Shown here one piece after another: positions 1-9,923 of a stretch of DNA of 64,000 nucleotides. The notes below the pieces were generated by a model. The model saw nothing but the letters and a program-made list of their open reading frames with translations, had not been told where the DNA came from and made no database searches. Made by a program: the position numbers and the translations under genes. Origin of the DNA: Amanita rubescens (taxonomy: Eukaryota > Basidiomycota > Agaricomycetes > Agaricales > Amanitaceae); NCBI GenBank assembly GCA_015039365.1, contig WION01000008.1, positions 310,001-374,000 of the forward strand. Direction: 5' to 3'. Numbering within the stretch: position 1 is the stretch's first letter; every line of letters begins with the position of its first letter.

Positions 1-309
1 ACACGAGAAGCAATCGATGAGCGGCTAAGAGTTCTCGAAGGGGTCTCCACCGCCATTCATCGTTGTATTGATGACCTGATGCGAATGCGAAGCGCCCTCC
101 CCTCACCTAGTAGATCGGATATACGTGGAACCACGGGAACGCCTGTACCAGAAGCCAGTCGGAGTACAGTGTCAGGCAAAAGCGTAGCTGATGCAGGTCC
201 GTCGACAATGAGCAACGTCGGTAACGTTGATTCGGGGAATGACGATGCTGGGCGCGACGAAGAACGTCCTCGACAGTCTTCAGTTCAAGTTGGTGATAAT
301 AATGATTAG
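1..309 (+). CDS. C-terminal end of a possible HRD1-type E3 ubiquitin ligase (5' part outside window)
   Basis: An open frame runs from base 1 to a TAG at 307-309, so only the last 102 residues are present. The start is a charged, probably helical segment (EAIDERLRVLEGVSTAIHRC, then DDLMRMRSALP). The rest is a low-complexity Ser/Gly/Asp-rich tail. The helix resembles the segment near the C-terminus of fungal HRD1/synoviolin, the ER-membrane RING ligase of ER-associated degradation. That is a resemblance from memory: no RING or membrane segment lies in the window, so the identity is tentative. The frame itself is convincing because it is open from the window edge and ends just before a decayed segment with no competing gene. 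Confidence 0.45.
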   Translation, partial: TREAIDERLRVLEGVSTAIHRCIDDLMRMRSALPSPSRSDIRGTTGTPVPEASRSTVSGKSVADAGPSTMSNVGNVDSGNDDAGRDEERPRQSSVQVGDNND

Positions 310-344
310 ACAATTTTTGTAGAGTAAGCATCGATTCACGCGCC

Positions 345-855
345 TCGGGCATTTTCCCGATGGGGACAACTTCTGTTGCACTTTTCGTAAAATGATGGGA
401 CACGGGAGAAGCACATCCCAGCGCTAGAATCTGAAGTCTGACCAATCTGGTCAGCTGCGTAGCCATCGAAAAAGTTTTTGAATCTCAATTTATGCAGGAA
501 GGAATTAACCATAAAACAGCCCTTGGACGTTTGCAGGACTGATGTACTTATTGGAATTGGATAAATTACCAGTTCTTTCATTTGTGCCCTCACGTCTGCG
601 TTGACGTACGTATCGGACATGACACCATCTCTGAGATAGTCGATTGTGACATGCCTTGCAAGGACATGTAGGGGTCCGACTAGTACATGCATATGGTTGC
701 CACATCTGGATGTCCGACAAACTACGATTTTGAAATTCATCCACGGCTCAGCGCTCAGCACTCAAAGGTGACGTGGATTAACGTCTATTCGTGCAGATAG
801 TGCGGCATGGCTATAAGCAATATCGCTCATATTTACGCTCGCGATTTCGTAAAAG
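345..855. pseudogene. decayed copy of the divergent AIM41/QNG1 gene pair
   Basis: The minus strand of about 345-690 lines up with exons 1-5 of the intact AIM41 gene at 2963-3411, introns included. Matching islands are DVRAQMKEL, then a YAADQIGQTSDSSAG stretch equivalent to YAADKTAGQNIDSGAV, then an ACGAAAAG equivalent of the LRKAVQRR exon. From 710 the plus strand lines up with the start of QNG1: ATGTCCGA at 710, TTGAAAT..TCATCCA, GTGGATTAA near 773 and TATCGCTCATATTTAC near 821, in the same order and with similar spacing as at 3441-3635. Both ancestral start codons are still recognisable, at about 686-688 on minus and 710 on plus. AIM41 exon 6 and most of QNG1 are absent and several frames are broken, so this is a relic. 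Because introns are kept, it arose by DNA duplication, not retrotransposition. Confidence 0.75.
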
Positions 856-1291
856 ATCTCAACCTTCGAATCGGGGGTCATGCAAGGACCCCTGGCATCT
901 TTGTGTGAAACTGCTGCCGCATGGGTGCGCGCGTCCTGCGGTAAGGCTTAAAGGATCAGTGCCAAGAAGGTGCGAAATACTAGAATATAACATAGATAGG
1001 ATGCTTATTGCTGCTGATTCTAACAAATTCAACGTCTGATGGAACGTAAAATTGGGGTGCGCTGAGGAAAGCTTCCAGAAGGTCTAGACGTTCTATAGAA
1101 CTCCGTCTGTCATGGGACCTGTCTGATGGCTAGAACGGCGGAGTCCGAATGGGATATGAAACTCTATATAAATGCCCTTTAATCCACGCTCTCTTTCCTT
1201 CCAACCACCAACTGCCCTCGTTCTGAGTTTCGGTCTCGAGTTTCATTCAGGACACGTGTATAGGTTCCGCTATTATAAAAAGCAGGTCGTC
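856..1291. other. gene-free stretch holding the GRP1 promoter
   Basis: No coding frame is supported here. From about 1068 the sequence matches the region upstream of the second glycine-rich gene at 14230-14440, including a shared GGCGGAGTCCGAATG block and a TATA box, so this part is the duplicated promoter of GRP1. I see nothing recognisable in 856-1060. Confidence 0.6.
1165..1173 (+). promoter_or_regulatory. TATA box of GRP1
   Basis: TATATAAAT lies about 120 nt before the start codon of GRP1. The same element in the same context sits before GRP2 at 14323, which supports it as functional. Confidence 0.7.
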
Positions 1292-1994
1292 ATGTCGGCA
1301 AAAGTATATGTTGGGTCAGTCTGTGCATTCGTGTTGATTCATCCAGGCGCTTCTCCTGTCCACTGGCCATGGGGAAGCGGGACTAATAGTAGTTCTGAAG
1401 TAATTTGAGTTGGAACACGACGGATGATACGTTGCGCCAAGTCAGTGTAGTGTGGCTCCCAGAGCTCGTCTCCTTATCATCGTCTGGGATATAATGTCTT
1501 ATCGCATCATGATCTTGTTGCAGGCTTTTTCCGAACACGGTCAGGTGATTGATGTGCGCTGTCTTATCAATTGTTCCTTTGTGCTCGTTGTGAGATAGAT
1601 TGACATAGTCTGTCGTGATGCGTGACCGTGAAACTGGTCGTTCTCGCGGTTTCGGATTTGTCACCTTCAGCAGCGTTGACGAAGCCAATGCGGCTATCAA
1701 CAATTTGAATGAGCAGGAGTTCGATGGACGGCGAATTAGAGTTAACATGGCCAATGCCAAGCCATCCGGAGGTGGAGGTGGAGGTACGAATTTAACTTTA
1801 CTTATCATGACTCTGATAACCGTGTTATTCAGGAAGCTACAGCGGTGGTGGTTATGGCGGTGGTGGTGGCGGTGGCGGCTACAACCAAGGAGGATACGGA
1901 TCTGGTAAGCCGCATCGTAGAATGTCAAAATTTTACTTAACGCGACTCAGGCTATCAACAAGGAAGTTACGGGGGCGGCGGTTATGGATACTAA
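1292..1994 (+). CDS. glycine-rich RNA-binding protein with one RRM (GRP1 copy)
   Basis: Small RNA-binding protein, probably nuclear or shuttling, of the RRM plus glycine-rich-tail type. I infer six exons: 1292-1314, 1401-1440, 1524-1553, 1609-1783, 1833-1904 and 1951-1994, giving 127 residues. The RRM is complete: RNP2 is KVYVGNLSW at the N-terminus and RNP1 is RGFGFVTF, followed by [20 protein letters not shown]. The C-terminal third is Gly/Tyr/Ser-rich and ends YGGGGYGY. The first exon is only 23 nt. The GRP2 gene at 14441-15220 has the same six-exon layout, intron phases and promoter, so the two are recent segmental duplicates in the same orientation. The RRM predicts binding to single-stranded RNA; the target is unknown. 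Confidence 0.9.
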
Positions 1995-2634
1995 AGCGCC
2001 TGTATCCATGGCTTTTTGCTTCTTTCGCTCTCTTTGGTGACTGTTACCTATGTTATCCCATTTTCCTTGTTACTTCCATACTTGCTCAAAGTTGTCTTGT
2101 TGGTGTAAGATAGGTCGAACGTCATAGCCAATGATAAGAAGCAACGTTTACACTTTTATTATATCAACTAAGCGCTGAGATAAGATAATTATTCCCTACT
2201 GGAGTCATCTACAAATACCGGCCCAAGTCTTGCGGCCGTATTGATCTTGGGCATCGGTCTTTCGACTCTCATCTGAAACTGTCTGATCTTCGTCACTTCA
2301 ATGTGCCTGCAAGCGTCAAGAAACTCCTCCATACATAGCTTTTGGAAAATTCGTCTACGGGAGTCCGTACTCAAAGGTGCAGTGAGGCTTTTACTCCGAC
2401 TGTCCCGGGGATCGCGATTTCTAGATTTGCCTCGAAATAGAAATATTGCAAGGTCGGGGAACGACACATGTGTGTACACGTTATTATTTCGTAAAGCAGA
2501 ATGAGCGCCTTGAGTATACTCCGCAACGCGCTTTTTTAATGACCCTTCTGCAAACAAGGTCGCTGCTACCAACGCAGGTAGCGCTTCCCGAGTTCATATT
2601 GACATCACTTCTAAGTAGGACATCAAGAGTAATA
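1995..2634. other. intergenic stretch between GRP1 and AIM41 3' ends
   Basis: The first ~120 nt match the 3' flank of GRP2 (GATAGGTCGA followed by TAGCCAAT), so the duplication includes the 3' untranslated region. The remainder holds only one longish minus-strand frame, listed separately with low confidence. Confidence 0.5.
2189..2572 (-). CDS. possible hypothetical protein, 127 aa, unsupported by homology
   Basis: An uninterrupted minus-strand frame starts with ATG at 2572. The product is basic and hydrophilic, without recognisable motif, signal peptide or membrane segment. It is reported because no other gene explains this stretch between two convergent 3' ends. It may equally be a chance frame or a remnant of a longer gene, and I assign no function. 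Confidence 0.2.
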   Translation of the reverse strand: MVAATLFAEGSLKKRVAEYTQGAHSALRNNNVYTHVSFPDLAIFLFRGKSRNRDPRDSRSKSLTAPLSTDSRRRIFQKLCMEEFLDACRHIEVTKIRQFQMRVERPMPKINTAARLGPVFVDDSSRE

Positions 2635-3411
2635 TTAATTGTCGATCAACACCTGGAACCTTTTGCTGACAAGGTCGGTATCTACCAAGGACTTGTCAAT
2701 TTGGGAATAGAACTGCTTATAGACTTGTCCTTGAGATTTCTTTGGATCTGTTCCAACTGGCAAAACCGACAAGATTGAACTCAGTTGGCGGTCAATTTCG
2801 GCTTCGCTGAGTAAAGGGGGAAGGAACTGCGATAGAATATGGACTTCTTTGTATTCCTTATCTGCTAGATCCTGTCTGGACGCCGAAGTAAATTGGGTTG
2901 CTGCCATGTCCTTGCGTGAAAATCAGACATAGGTATCGGAAGGGGACATGATAAATTCGTACCCTCCGTTGGACAGCTTTTCGTAGAATGCGTGTCTGTC
3001 GCATGTTTCATGTGTGCAAAATGACATAACACGGGAGAAGCACGCACCACGGCCCCAGAATCTATATTCTGGCCGGCTGTTTTGTCAGCTGCGTAAATTT
3101 CTGATAGAACCGACTGAAAAAAGTTTTTCAATCTCCATACGTGCAGGATGTAATAGACTAACTCTTAAAACAGTGGAAGTGAGCGCCTCTTTTTGCTGCC
3201 ATTCTGTCAGGTGATAGAAATTGAATGCGAGGTGGATTTGGAAGTTACCTTCATTGCCTCTTTTACTTGTGCCATCAGCCGTGATCGGATATCTGTGCGC
3301 GCTGAGTCAGTGACAAGTGGGGATTTGCGGCAACGTGCCTTGGGCATGAGTGGAACCGGCAGTGAAGGAGCGTGCTAGAAGCCTTTGAGAGTGTGAAATG
3401 GCGGGTAGCAT
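2635..3411 (-). CDS. AIM41: mitochondrial GatB/YqeY-domain protein (Altered inheritance of mitochondria 41 family)
   Basis: Mitochondrial protein of the YqeY family, related to the tail domain of the GatB amidotransferase subunit and thought to act near tRNA; its precise role is unknown. Six exons are inferred on minus: 3411-3357, 3301-3249, 3195-3163, 3113-3048, 2995-2963 and 2910-2635, totalling 516 nt and 171 residues, normal for the family. The N-terminus (MLPAISHSQRLLARSFTA) is an Arg/Ser-rich presequence. Then follow DIRSRLMAQVKEAMK, TVLRSVLSEIYAADK, ILRKAVQRR and DLADKEYKEVHILSQFLP, all hallmark YqeY blocks. The first intron ends with a CACTGAC branch site and CAG. Its start codon is 29 nt from that of the divergent QNG1 gene, and a decayed copy lies at 345-690. 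Confidence 0.88.
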
Positions 3412-3440
3412 GTTATGAATGATGCATTGATGTGACAACC
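3412..3440. promoter_or_regulatory. 29-nt spacer between divergent AIM41 and QNG1 start codons
   Basis: Only 29 nt separate the AIM41 start codon (minus) from the QNG1 start codon (plus), so the two must share a compact bidirectional promoter. Their 5' untranslated regions either overlap or are extremely short. A spacer of about 21 nt is visible in the relic pair near 689-709. Confidence 0.7.
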
Positions 3441-4599
3441 ATGTCCGAAAAGCCACCATTCCCTGCAACTGGCACATATTTGAAATCCATTAGAGATTCA
3501 TCCAAGTCACTACGAGAATCAGCAGGCATAAATGCGAGTATACACTGCGGATCTGGAACGTGGCGTGGATTAATTACCAGTATCAGATCTCACAAGAGGC
3601 GATTGAACGACTAGTAACATCGCCCATATTCACTTCTTCATTCGAGCGCGTTTCGCAGGCTCACGGGTTGAAGTTCCCTCTCAAATTTTCATCTTACCTT
3701 GACGAGTTGAACGTGCTTTCCGTGCTCTCGCTGCTTAATTTTGGATCTGGTTACCGTGTGCCTCTGCATGAAGCTACTGGACGTGGAGCATGGGACACGA
3801 TGCGGGCACTGGTATTGTCTCTGTATCTAGGGTCTACTACCGGTGAAGACGACCTGCTATCTGCTAAAGGGATGCAAAACATATCATTGGCCATGGTGGC
3901 AGAACTGCTTCGGGTAGACGTGCATGTTGAACGACCGCATGAGACGTTGCCAGGAGTTACAGTCGGCGAACTGGGTGGGCCATTGTATGAACTGGTGAAG
4001 CTGATAACGGACGTGCTAAATGAGACCGGACGGCTGCTGGCGGAGTATGGCTATCCTAATCTCGGGAGCTTTGTGTTGGCAACACTGGAAGAGGGCAAAA
4101 AAGCCGGGGACGCGCAGTTGGAGGTGGTGCTAGAACGGGTAAGGGGGACACAGCGAACGTTTGAAATTGACTAATCGTTGGACAGATTGTACGTGCATTT
4201 CCAGGATTCCAGGACATGGCGATTGTGGATGGACATGCTATCTATTGCTTCAAGAAGGCACTGTTTTTGATACATGCGATACATTTACAATTTGGATCGA
4301 TGAAATCAACACCGTTTCCAGTACCGGACACGAAACAAAGTCCGGTGTTTGCCGACAATGTGCTACCAACGATGTTGATGCACTTTGGAGTGATCGAGGT
4401 GGCCGGGGCTATCGGAGGGGAAGTAAGCAAGGCGGAGGGATACATCCTGCGGGCGGCGGCGATTGAGGCGGGAGAGCTGGTGGCGGCGGCGGCGAGACGA
4501 GCGGAGACAGCGGTAGATATGTGGCTTTGGGCGGCGGGGAAGGAGGAGGAACTTCGGACGGTGGAGCGGATTGCGGAGCGGGGAACGGTGTACTACTAG
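3441..4599 (+). CDS. QNG1: queuosine salvage protein, queuosine-nucleotide N-glycosylase (DUF2419/Q_salvage family)
   Basis: Homologue of human C9orf64/QNG1, which releases queuine from queuosine 5'-phosphate so that eukaryotes can recycle queuine into tRNA. Three exons: 3441-3537, 3597-4138 and 4186-4599, giving 350 residues, close to the usual length. Family hallmarks are LNFGSGYRVPLHEATGRGAW, a LNETGRLLAEYGYPNLGSF helix equivalent to the human LNETGKILLEKFGGSFL, PVFADNVLPTMLMHFGVI and the C-terminal RGTVYY. The second intron (4139-4185) contains a CTAAT branch site. The first intron (3538-3596) is chosen because it alone restores the frame, so its acceptor is less sure. The gene is divergent from AIM41 with a 29-nt spacer, and its 5' end is duplicated in the relic at 710-855. 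Confidence 0.88.
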
Positions 4600-4699
4600 T
4601 CATGTCGGGAAGCGGTCTTGGTCGTATTTGGTCTCCCGCTAGTCACGTGTTGTGGAGAATATAATCATCAAAAGATGGCGATCATTTGCACGCTTTGCC

Positions 4700-7172
4700 A
4701 TGGCAGCGCAGAGATCGAGACCAACGGCCCTCCCGCTCGCCGACCAGCCACGCGTCTCGGACGCCGTGAGACCCTTGACCTCCCCTTGCTTTATCCATTC
4801 CCATCTGGACAACTTTTTCTCCATCCTCGATGCCAAGCAGACTCCTTCTCCCCAGCTCGGCGTCGCAAAGTCTCTACAATCTTCCGAGCCAGATAACGAG
4901 TATCCTTGCATCACAAAGCAGCTTGCAGAAACTGCTGTTACCGTTCGCGAGATGAGCAAGCAACTCGGTACCTTGCTTCTCCTTTTATCGTATCCTTCTC
5001 ATCCCCATGTTAGGAAGGACCTGCATAAATTCCAATATTCAGACGGTCCTCATTGTCACGAAAGCCCGCGATAATAGATTGATTAAGCTCACGCGTCAGT
5101 TGACACTTTATCTTATGCTCAAGCCGCGTGACAGTCATAAGCGAGGCCTCATCGTGTTTGTGACCCTAATCGCCATCATCATCCATCCTCGCTCATGTTG
5201 CCTTTAGTTATGTTGACAGCCAGCTTCGTCACTCCAGGCGCTTCGATGCCGCTGGTATACAACGCAATCACCCAGAGTTATTTGCCCCCATCATTCATCG
5301 TCGCAACTCAAGTTCGACCTCGTCGCCAACCTCTGGCTCCAACGCTGATCTGAAAGATAATCAGGAAGGCCAGCTGCGTTATTGGACAAGTGCGATGTGC
5401 AGTCATGCCCCCCATTTGTTCGATTTTGTTATCACGGTAGGCTACGATCATCGATCTGCGATCTGCACCACATTCACCCTGATCCTCAGCTTGGTGGCGA
5501 TGGCACGGTTCTCTTTACCTCTTGGCTTTTCCAACGCATCGTTCCTCCAGTCTTGTCCTTTGCTCTCGGTTCACTTGGCTTTCTCACCAATTTCGATTTT
5601 AATGATTATCAATCAGTCATGGACGCTGCTATTGACACGGGCATTCGCGTCAACCTGCGCATGCGTTTCACATGTACAGTCTATCGCAGCATTATAGGTG
5701 AAGTCGGCAAGAAGCGAAAAGCAGTAAAAAAGGGTGATACTGGCGAAATAATCATGAAGAACATCGAAATGGGTGGTTGGGAAGCCTTGGAGTGCGACTC
5801 GTCCGCTCACTTGTCCGCAGGTGCCAAGGATAAGGAAATTCTGTGTTACTCGACACGTCCAACGGAAACTTTCGAAGTTCTAAATGACCTCGTCATCGAT
5901 CGTGGACCAAGCCCGTACGTGAGCTTATTAGAACTTTTTGGTGAGCTAGTTTCAAATCATCCATGCGAGCCCGACTTCTTAATACAAACGCTAGGCGATG
6001 AGCATCACATGACAACAGTACAGGGAGACGGCCTAACCATTTCAACTCCAACAGGATCGACTGCGTACTCAGTAAGTATACTCACAGCACAGTAATGATT
6101 ATACCCACGACTGATTTATTCAGTTATCAGCTGGAGGCTCCCTTGTTCATCCAGAGATACCTGCTATTCTGATTACTCCGATATGCCCTCATACGTTATC
6201 TTTCCGACCTATGCTCTTACCTGATACGATGGAAGTTCGAGTATGCGTGCCGCACAACTCGCGCAGTACGGCGTGGGCTTCATTCGATGGTCGTGGGCGC
6301 GTTGAACTTAGACGTAAGTACACCCTTGACTTACACTTGTGTACTCCGACGGAGGATCCACAGAGGGAGATCATATCAAGATCACGGCATCGATGTACCC
6401 TTTTCCGACCGTTTGCGCTGACAAGCAGTCTACGGACTGGTTCCATGCCATTAGTCGAACGCTTAAATGGAACGAGCGGGAGAGACAGAAGTCGTTCGTC
6501 GTTGTAGAGGAAAAGAGTCCTGTGCTTCAAAAGCACCAAGGTGATACACCGGCATCTGGAAAAACCAAAATTTCTGTGCGAAGCCCGTCAGGAGAGATCG
6601 AGGAAGGGAATGAAGTGTCGGACGAGGAAGAAGCTATTTTCGATATTGACGACTCTAGCAACGAAGCTCGGGCCACCGCCTCCGCTGGTATTCAAACATT
6701 TGAGGATGCAGCACTTGGTCACGAGAAAGTTGTGGAACAGCTCGCGCTGGGTCGGACTGAGAGAGTAGCGACTCTCCGTCCGCGTCATACGCTACGTTCC
6801 CGTTCCCGTTCCCGCGGTGGCCGACGACGTTCCCATTCCCCTGCATCATCGAGCGAACAGTCAGGTGTTGAGACGCCAGGACGCTACGCAGGTCCACATC
6901 ATTTTCCTCCTTTCCATTCCCATCATGTCAATTTTGATTTACCTGAATCCCCCGGTTCGCTAGCTGATGGAGAGGGGAATAAGCAACCCGTGAAATTCAA
7001 AGAACGTGAAGCAGAACACGATAACGCTCGTACCCCAACTGTAACGAGCCAGACTTTCTCTAAATCACCCAAGCAAGGGCGCCCACGCTCATCTGACTAT
7101 GGAGCACGAGCATTTGCGGTATGGGGTCATGATGAGAGCGATAGTGCCGCTAGCGACAATAGCGATGCATGA
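4700..7172 (+). CDS. NAD+ kinase (UTR1/POS5 family) with a long Ser/Arg-rich C-terminal tail
   Basis: Phosphorylates NAD(H) to NADP(H) using ATP. Exons inferred in order give an N-terminal region with [13 protein letters not shown], then [19 protein letters not shown], the nucleotide-binding [34 protein letters not shown], the catalytic-core [19 protein letters not shown], and [20 protein letters not shown] at the end of the fold. After about 6500 follows a ~220-residue acidic and Ser/Arg-rich tail ([16 protein letters not shown] near 6800), predicted disordered. The ATG at 4652 is in frame and would add MENIIIKRWRSFARFA, which looks like a mitochondrial presequence. I chose 4700 because family members begin close to this point, but alternative starts could give two locations. 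Confidence 0.92.
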
Positions 7173-7559
7173 GATTTATGTCTGGATAGTGAGCATTGCA
7201 TTATATACGAATTCCAGACAGACTGATTTGTTTGTTTGACAGGAATGAGTGATATGATTGCTATGTACAAAATGTTTGCGTCGAAGTCAATTGTATATGC
7301 ATTTGGGATTGTTGTACAACTTGGGATAGAACTGGAACTGTAACAACAGAGTTATTCACATAAAAACAAATCCAATTTGTCGTCTGATTCGTCAAGGGGT
7401 GAAACGCAGTCCGGCGATGAACAAGTATGATTCTTGTCATCGTCTGTGGGAGGTTCCTTTTCTGGATGAAGTACGGTGCGGTTTGAAATAGCCCGACAGA
7501 GTAACGTCGCAAAGGGCGTCAATCCCTGAGATGAATATTCAAATTCGGTCGAGGAATCG
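7173..7559. other. convergent 3' intergenic stretch
   Basis: Lies between the 3' ends of NAD kinase (plus) and an uncharacterised minus-strand gene. AT-rich, presumably untranslated 3' regions and terminators. No further feature seen. Confidence 0.5.
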
Positions 7560-9282
7560 TCACTTTTCGTTCTCTAGTGAGGTTCTCGTCGGTGAACAGA
7601 GTGAAACACGTCGTCGTGTCCTGCGGACGTTCAAAGGAGCAGGGCAAGAAAGTCGTGTTGGTCTGATGTCACGCTTCTTCAGGATCGGCCTGTCGTCGTA
7701 CGGACGATGCCAACATCCGAGTGTAGGATCCCATGTCCATGTTCCGCTCCCGTCAGATGATCTCTTCCTCCGACGTGAATGACCACGTATATCGTGGCCT
7801 TGTTGCGGCGGCGACGGGCGTGGTCTCCCAAAGCACCTCTTCTCTGCTTCTTCCACAAGCTCTATAAGGTTGAGACGGAGCTCTTTCAGAGATTCAGCAT
7901 CGCTACGTGCCGTCAACGCTCGTTCGACGGCAGGCACTTCAATTTGGCGAAGTGCACAGGCCCATAAAGAGGCTTCGTGGCGAAGGAGGCCATGGGAGCG
8001 CAATACACTGGTATACGACCGAATTGATTGTTTCAAATAATGTAGATCCTCAGAAGCTGTGATTCGAGATATAAGCGCATTATATGTCGTTGGCTTTGGT
8101 TTGACAGTGTCCAACAGGAGTTTGACCCGCATCAGTTGGTTTAGCATGCCTTCTGGTGGTCTCGATAACCAATGTGTTGCGAGACATATTAGAGTATTAG
8201 TAGCGGCCAAGAAGATGTCCTCGGTACTTGACTGATCAGCGGGCTCCACCAAATTATCCATGTAATCAAGAAGAACGATTATCCAATCCGTTTCCAGGTG
8301 ACAATCTAGCGAAAGTAGATCCTCGCACGTACTGTCCAACATTCGTTGCAAAAAGTGGCAGAAGTTTGAGCCCGCCGTAATAGTTGATGAGATGTCAGGC
8401 AAGGCACTCAATAACTCGCAAACGCATGTCATGAAAGACGACTTGCTATCTTTTGCCATTTCCAGTATGAAAGCCATCATCGCTTTGGATGTCCATATTC
8501 TTGCAGAATCCACCGACCGCAAGACGCCAGTCAGGACACGAATGAAACCATCGACAGTTAGGTCGGAAAGTTTCCACTGTTTGCAAAGGTCGACGAGAAA
8601 TGGCTCGCTAGTTGGATGGCATATCGGCGGAATCAACGATGCGTCAGAGTTACACGCCACGGTTAATAATGCCTGTAACAGAGCATATGACTCGTTTTCC
8701 AGGTGGTATGCCAGAGTCACGTCGAGCAAGAGTAGAAGGAATGGGGGTTGGTGGGGAGACAGTTGTAATACCAACTCTAATGAATGCGCTACGACGGCTT
8801 TCCTATGCAATCCTAGAGTCAGAGCCCCGAGTGAACTTGGAACATGCTCACTTTCGGTACTGCAATGGTACAGCCTCCAGTAGCTCGACAGCGGGATTCT
8901 CCTCCTCAGGATCCTGGGTTTGATTCGATTCTGGGTGTAGTTGAGAACCGACGATGACAGCACAGAGGTCTGCTAGACCAACGACGCGTTTTTGGCTAAT
9001 GCTATTTCCTCCGAGAATCTTGGTAAGGACGTCTTTGAAGCAATCACGAACGGCATATTGCTTGCGCGCGAGCTCAAGGGTATTGACGCGATGTTTGTCG
9101 AAATAGACCCGGCTACCCGCGTTTTCAGGAGGATGGAGGATAGAGAGTGGTGGGACTGTGGAAACGTCGTTGGCGGGCTTGGAGACATGGGTGGTAAATG
9201 CGTTACATTTGTTGCGCAACGGCCTTAAAATGCGGTCGACCTGGGAATATGAGAGCATAACAAGCTTGACAAGCGCCATCAA
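7560..9282 (-). CDS. conserved-looking hypothetical protein, 557 aa
   Basis: Two exons: 9282-8852 and 8802-7560. The 49-nt intron (GTGAGC..CATAG) exactly restores the frame and gives 557 residues. I do not recognise the family. The protein is mostly helical and leucine-rich up to about residue 450, without membrane segments, and ends with a basic, Arg/Ser-rich tail containing RRRKR. The start is one of two adjacent ATG codons (MMALVKLVML). It begins only 12 nt from the start codon of the plus-strand gene at 9295, so transcription of one gene must run through the coding start of the other. No transfer signature is seen. Confidence 0.7.
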
Positions 9283-9294
9283 ACATCATCATTA
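9283..9294. promoter_or_regulatory. 12-nt spacer between head-to-head start codons
   Basis: Only 12 nt (about AACATCATCATT) separate the start codons of the minus-strand gene ending at 9282 and the plus-strand gene at 9295. The core promoter elements of each gene must therefore lie inside the coding region of the other, or the real starts lie further inside. Confidence 0.6.
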
Positions 9295-9567
9295 ATGGCT
9301 AAAGCAAAAATCACGAGTCCTCTGCCTCTTCCTGACGTCCTGCGGGACCTGGCAGTCCTTCGAGCATCTGATGTGAACCTAGACTCTCTCGTGCCCAAAG
9401 CGGGTGAGGGACAAGATGCAGTAGTGGAGAGCTCGTATGAGTTTGTGCGGGAAGCGAGGGAGGCTCTTGGCATGCATAGTCGTGGGAAAGCTGACATACA
9501 GGGGGAGCGGGTAGAAAGAGTCAGGTCAAGTCTGGAAGAGCTGCTTGAGAAAGTCGGTACAATCTGA
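9295..9567 (+). CDS. small helical protein of unknown function, 90 aa
   Basis: Single-exon frame from ATG 9295 to TGA. The product has a short proline-containing N-terminus (MAKAKITSPLPLPDVL) followed by heptad-like charged helices, ending ERVRSSLEELLEKVG. This reads as a small coiled-coil subunit, perhaps of a larger complex. I do not recognise the family. The clean frame, good initiation context and tight head-to-head arrangement with the neighbouring gene argue for a real gene. Confidence 0.6.
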   Translation: MAKAKITSPLPLPDVLRDLAVLRASDVNLDSLVPKAGEGQDAVVESSYEFVREAREALGMHSRGKADIQGERVERVRSSLEELLEKVGTI

Positions 9568-9923
9568 GCTCACAAATGTGATCAACTAGTCTGACTATTG
9601 TTAACAGGCTTCAACATGACATCATGGAATGTGATTCGGATCATTCATCAGATCAGCTGCGTGTGTAAAACGTGTTAGACGAGATAAGGAGATATGGAGC
9701 GACAGTAGGTACTGCCCCGCTGTACAAGACTCGCTAGTGTATAACGATAAAATACGATATACGACCGAGAAGGGCTAGCGTTTTGTGGGACGCGAAAAAG
9801 GCGGAATCATTGGAACAAAATGAAGCGAGACACGTGACATCCGAATATAACAACCCAGTTTCTGTTTCCTCTTCTGAGTCCTCTTGAAGACCCTCCTCGT
9901 CCTCAATGGTGGCGACGACGGCT
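9568..9923. other. intergenic stretch upstream of the ABC transporter
   Basis: Contains the 3' flank of the small plus-strand gene and the presumed promoter of the ABC transporter. No TATA box or coding frame that I can support. Confidence 0.4.

Noticed and set aside
8392..8923. Plus-strand frames of 163 and 103 aa inside the minus-strand hypothetical gene
   Set aside because: The minus fr​ame is longer, splices cleanly and spans the whole region; the plus frames have no motif.
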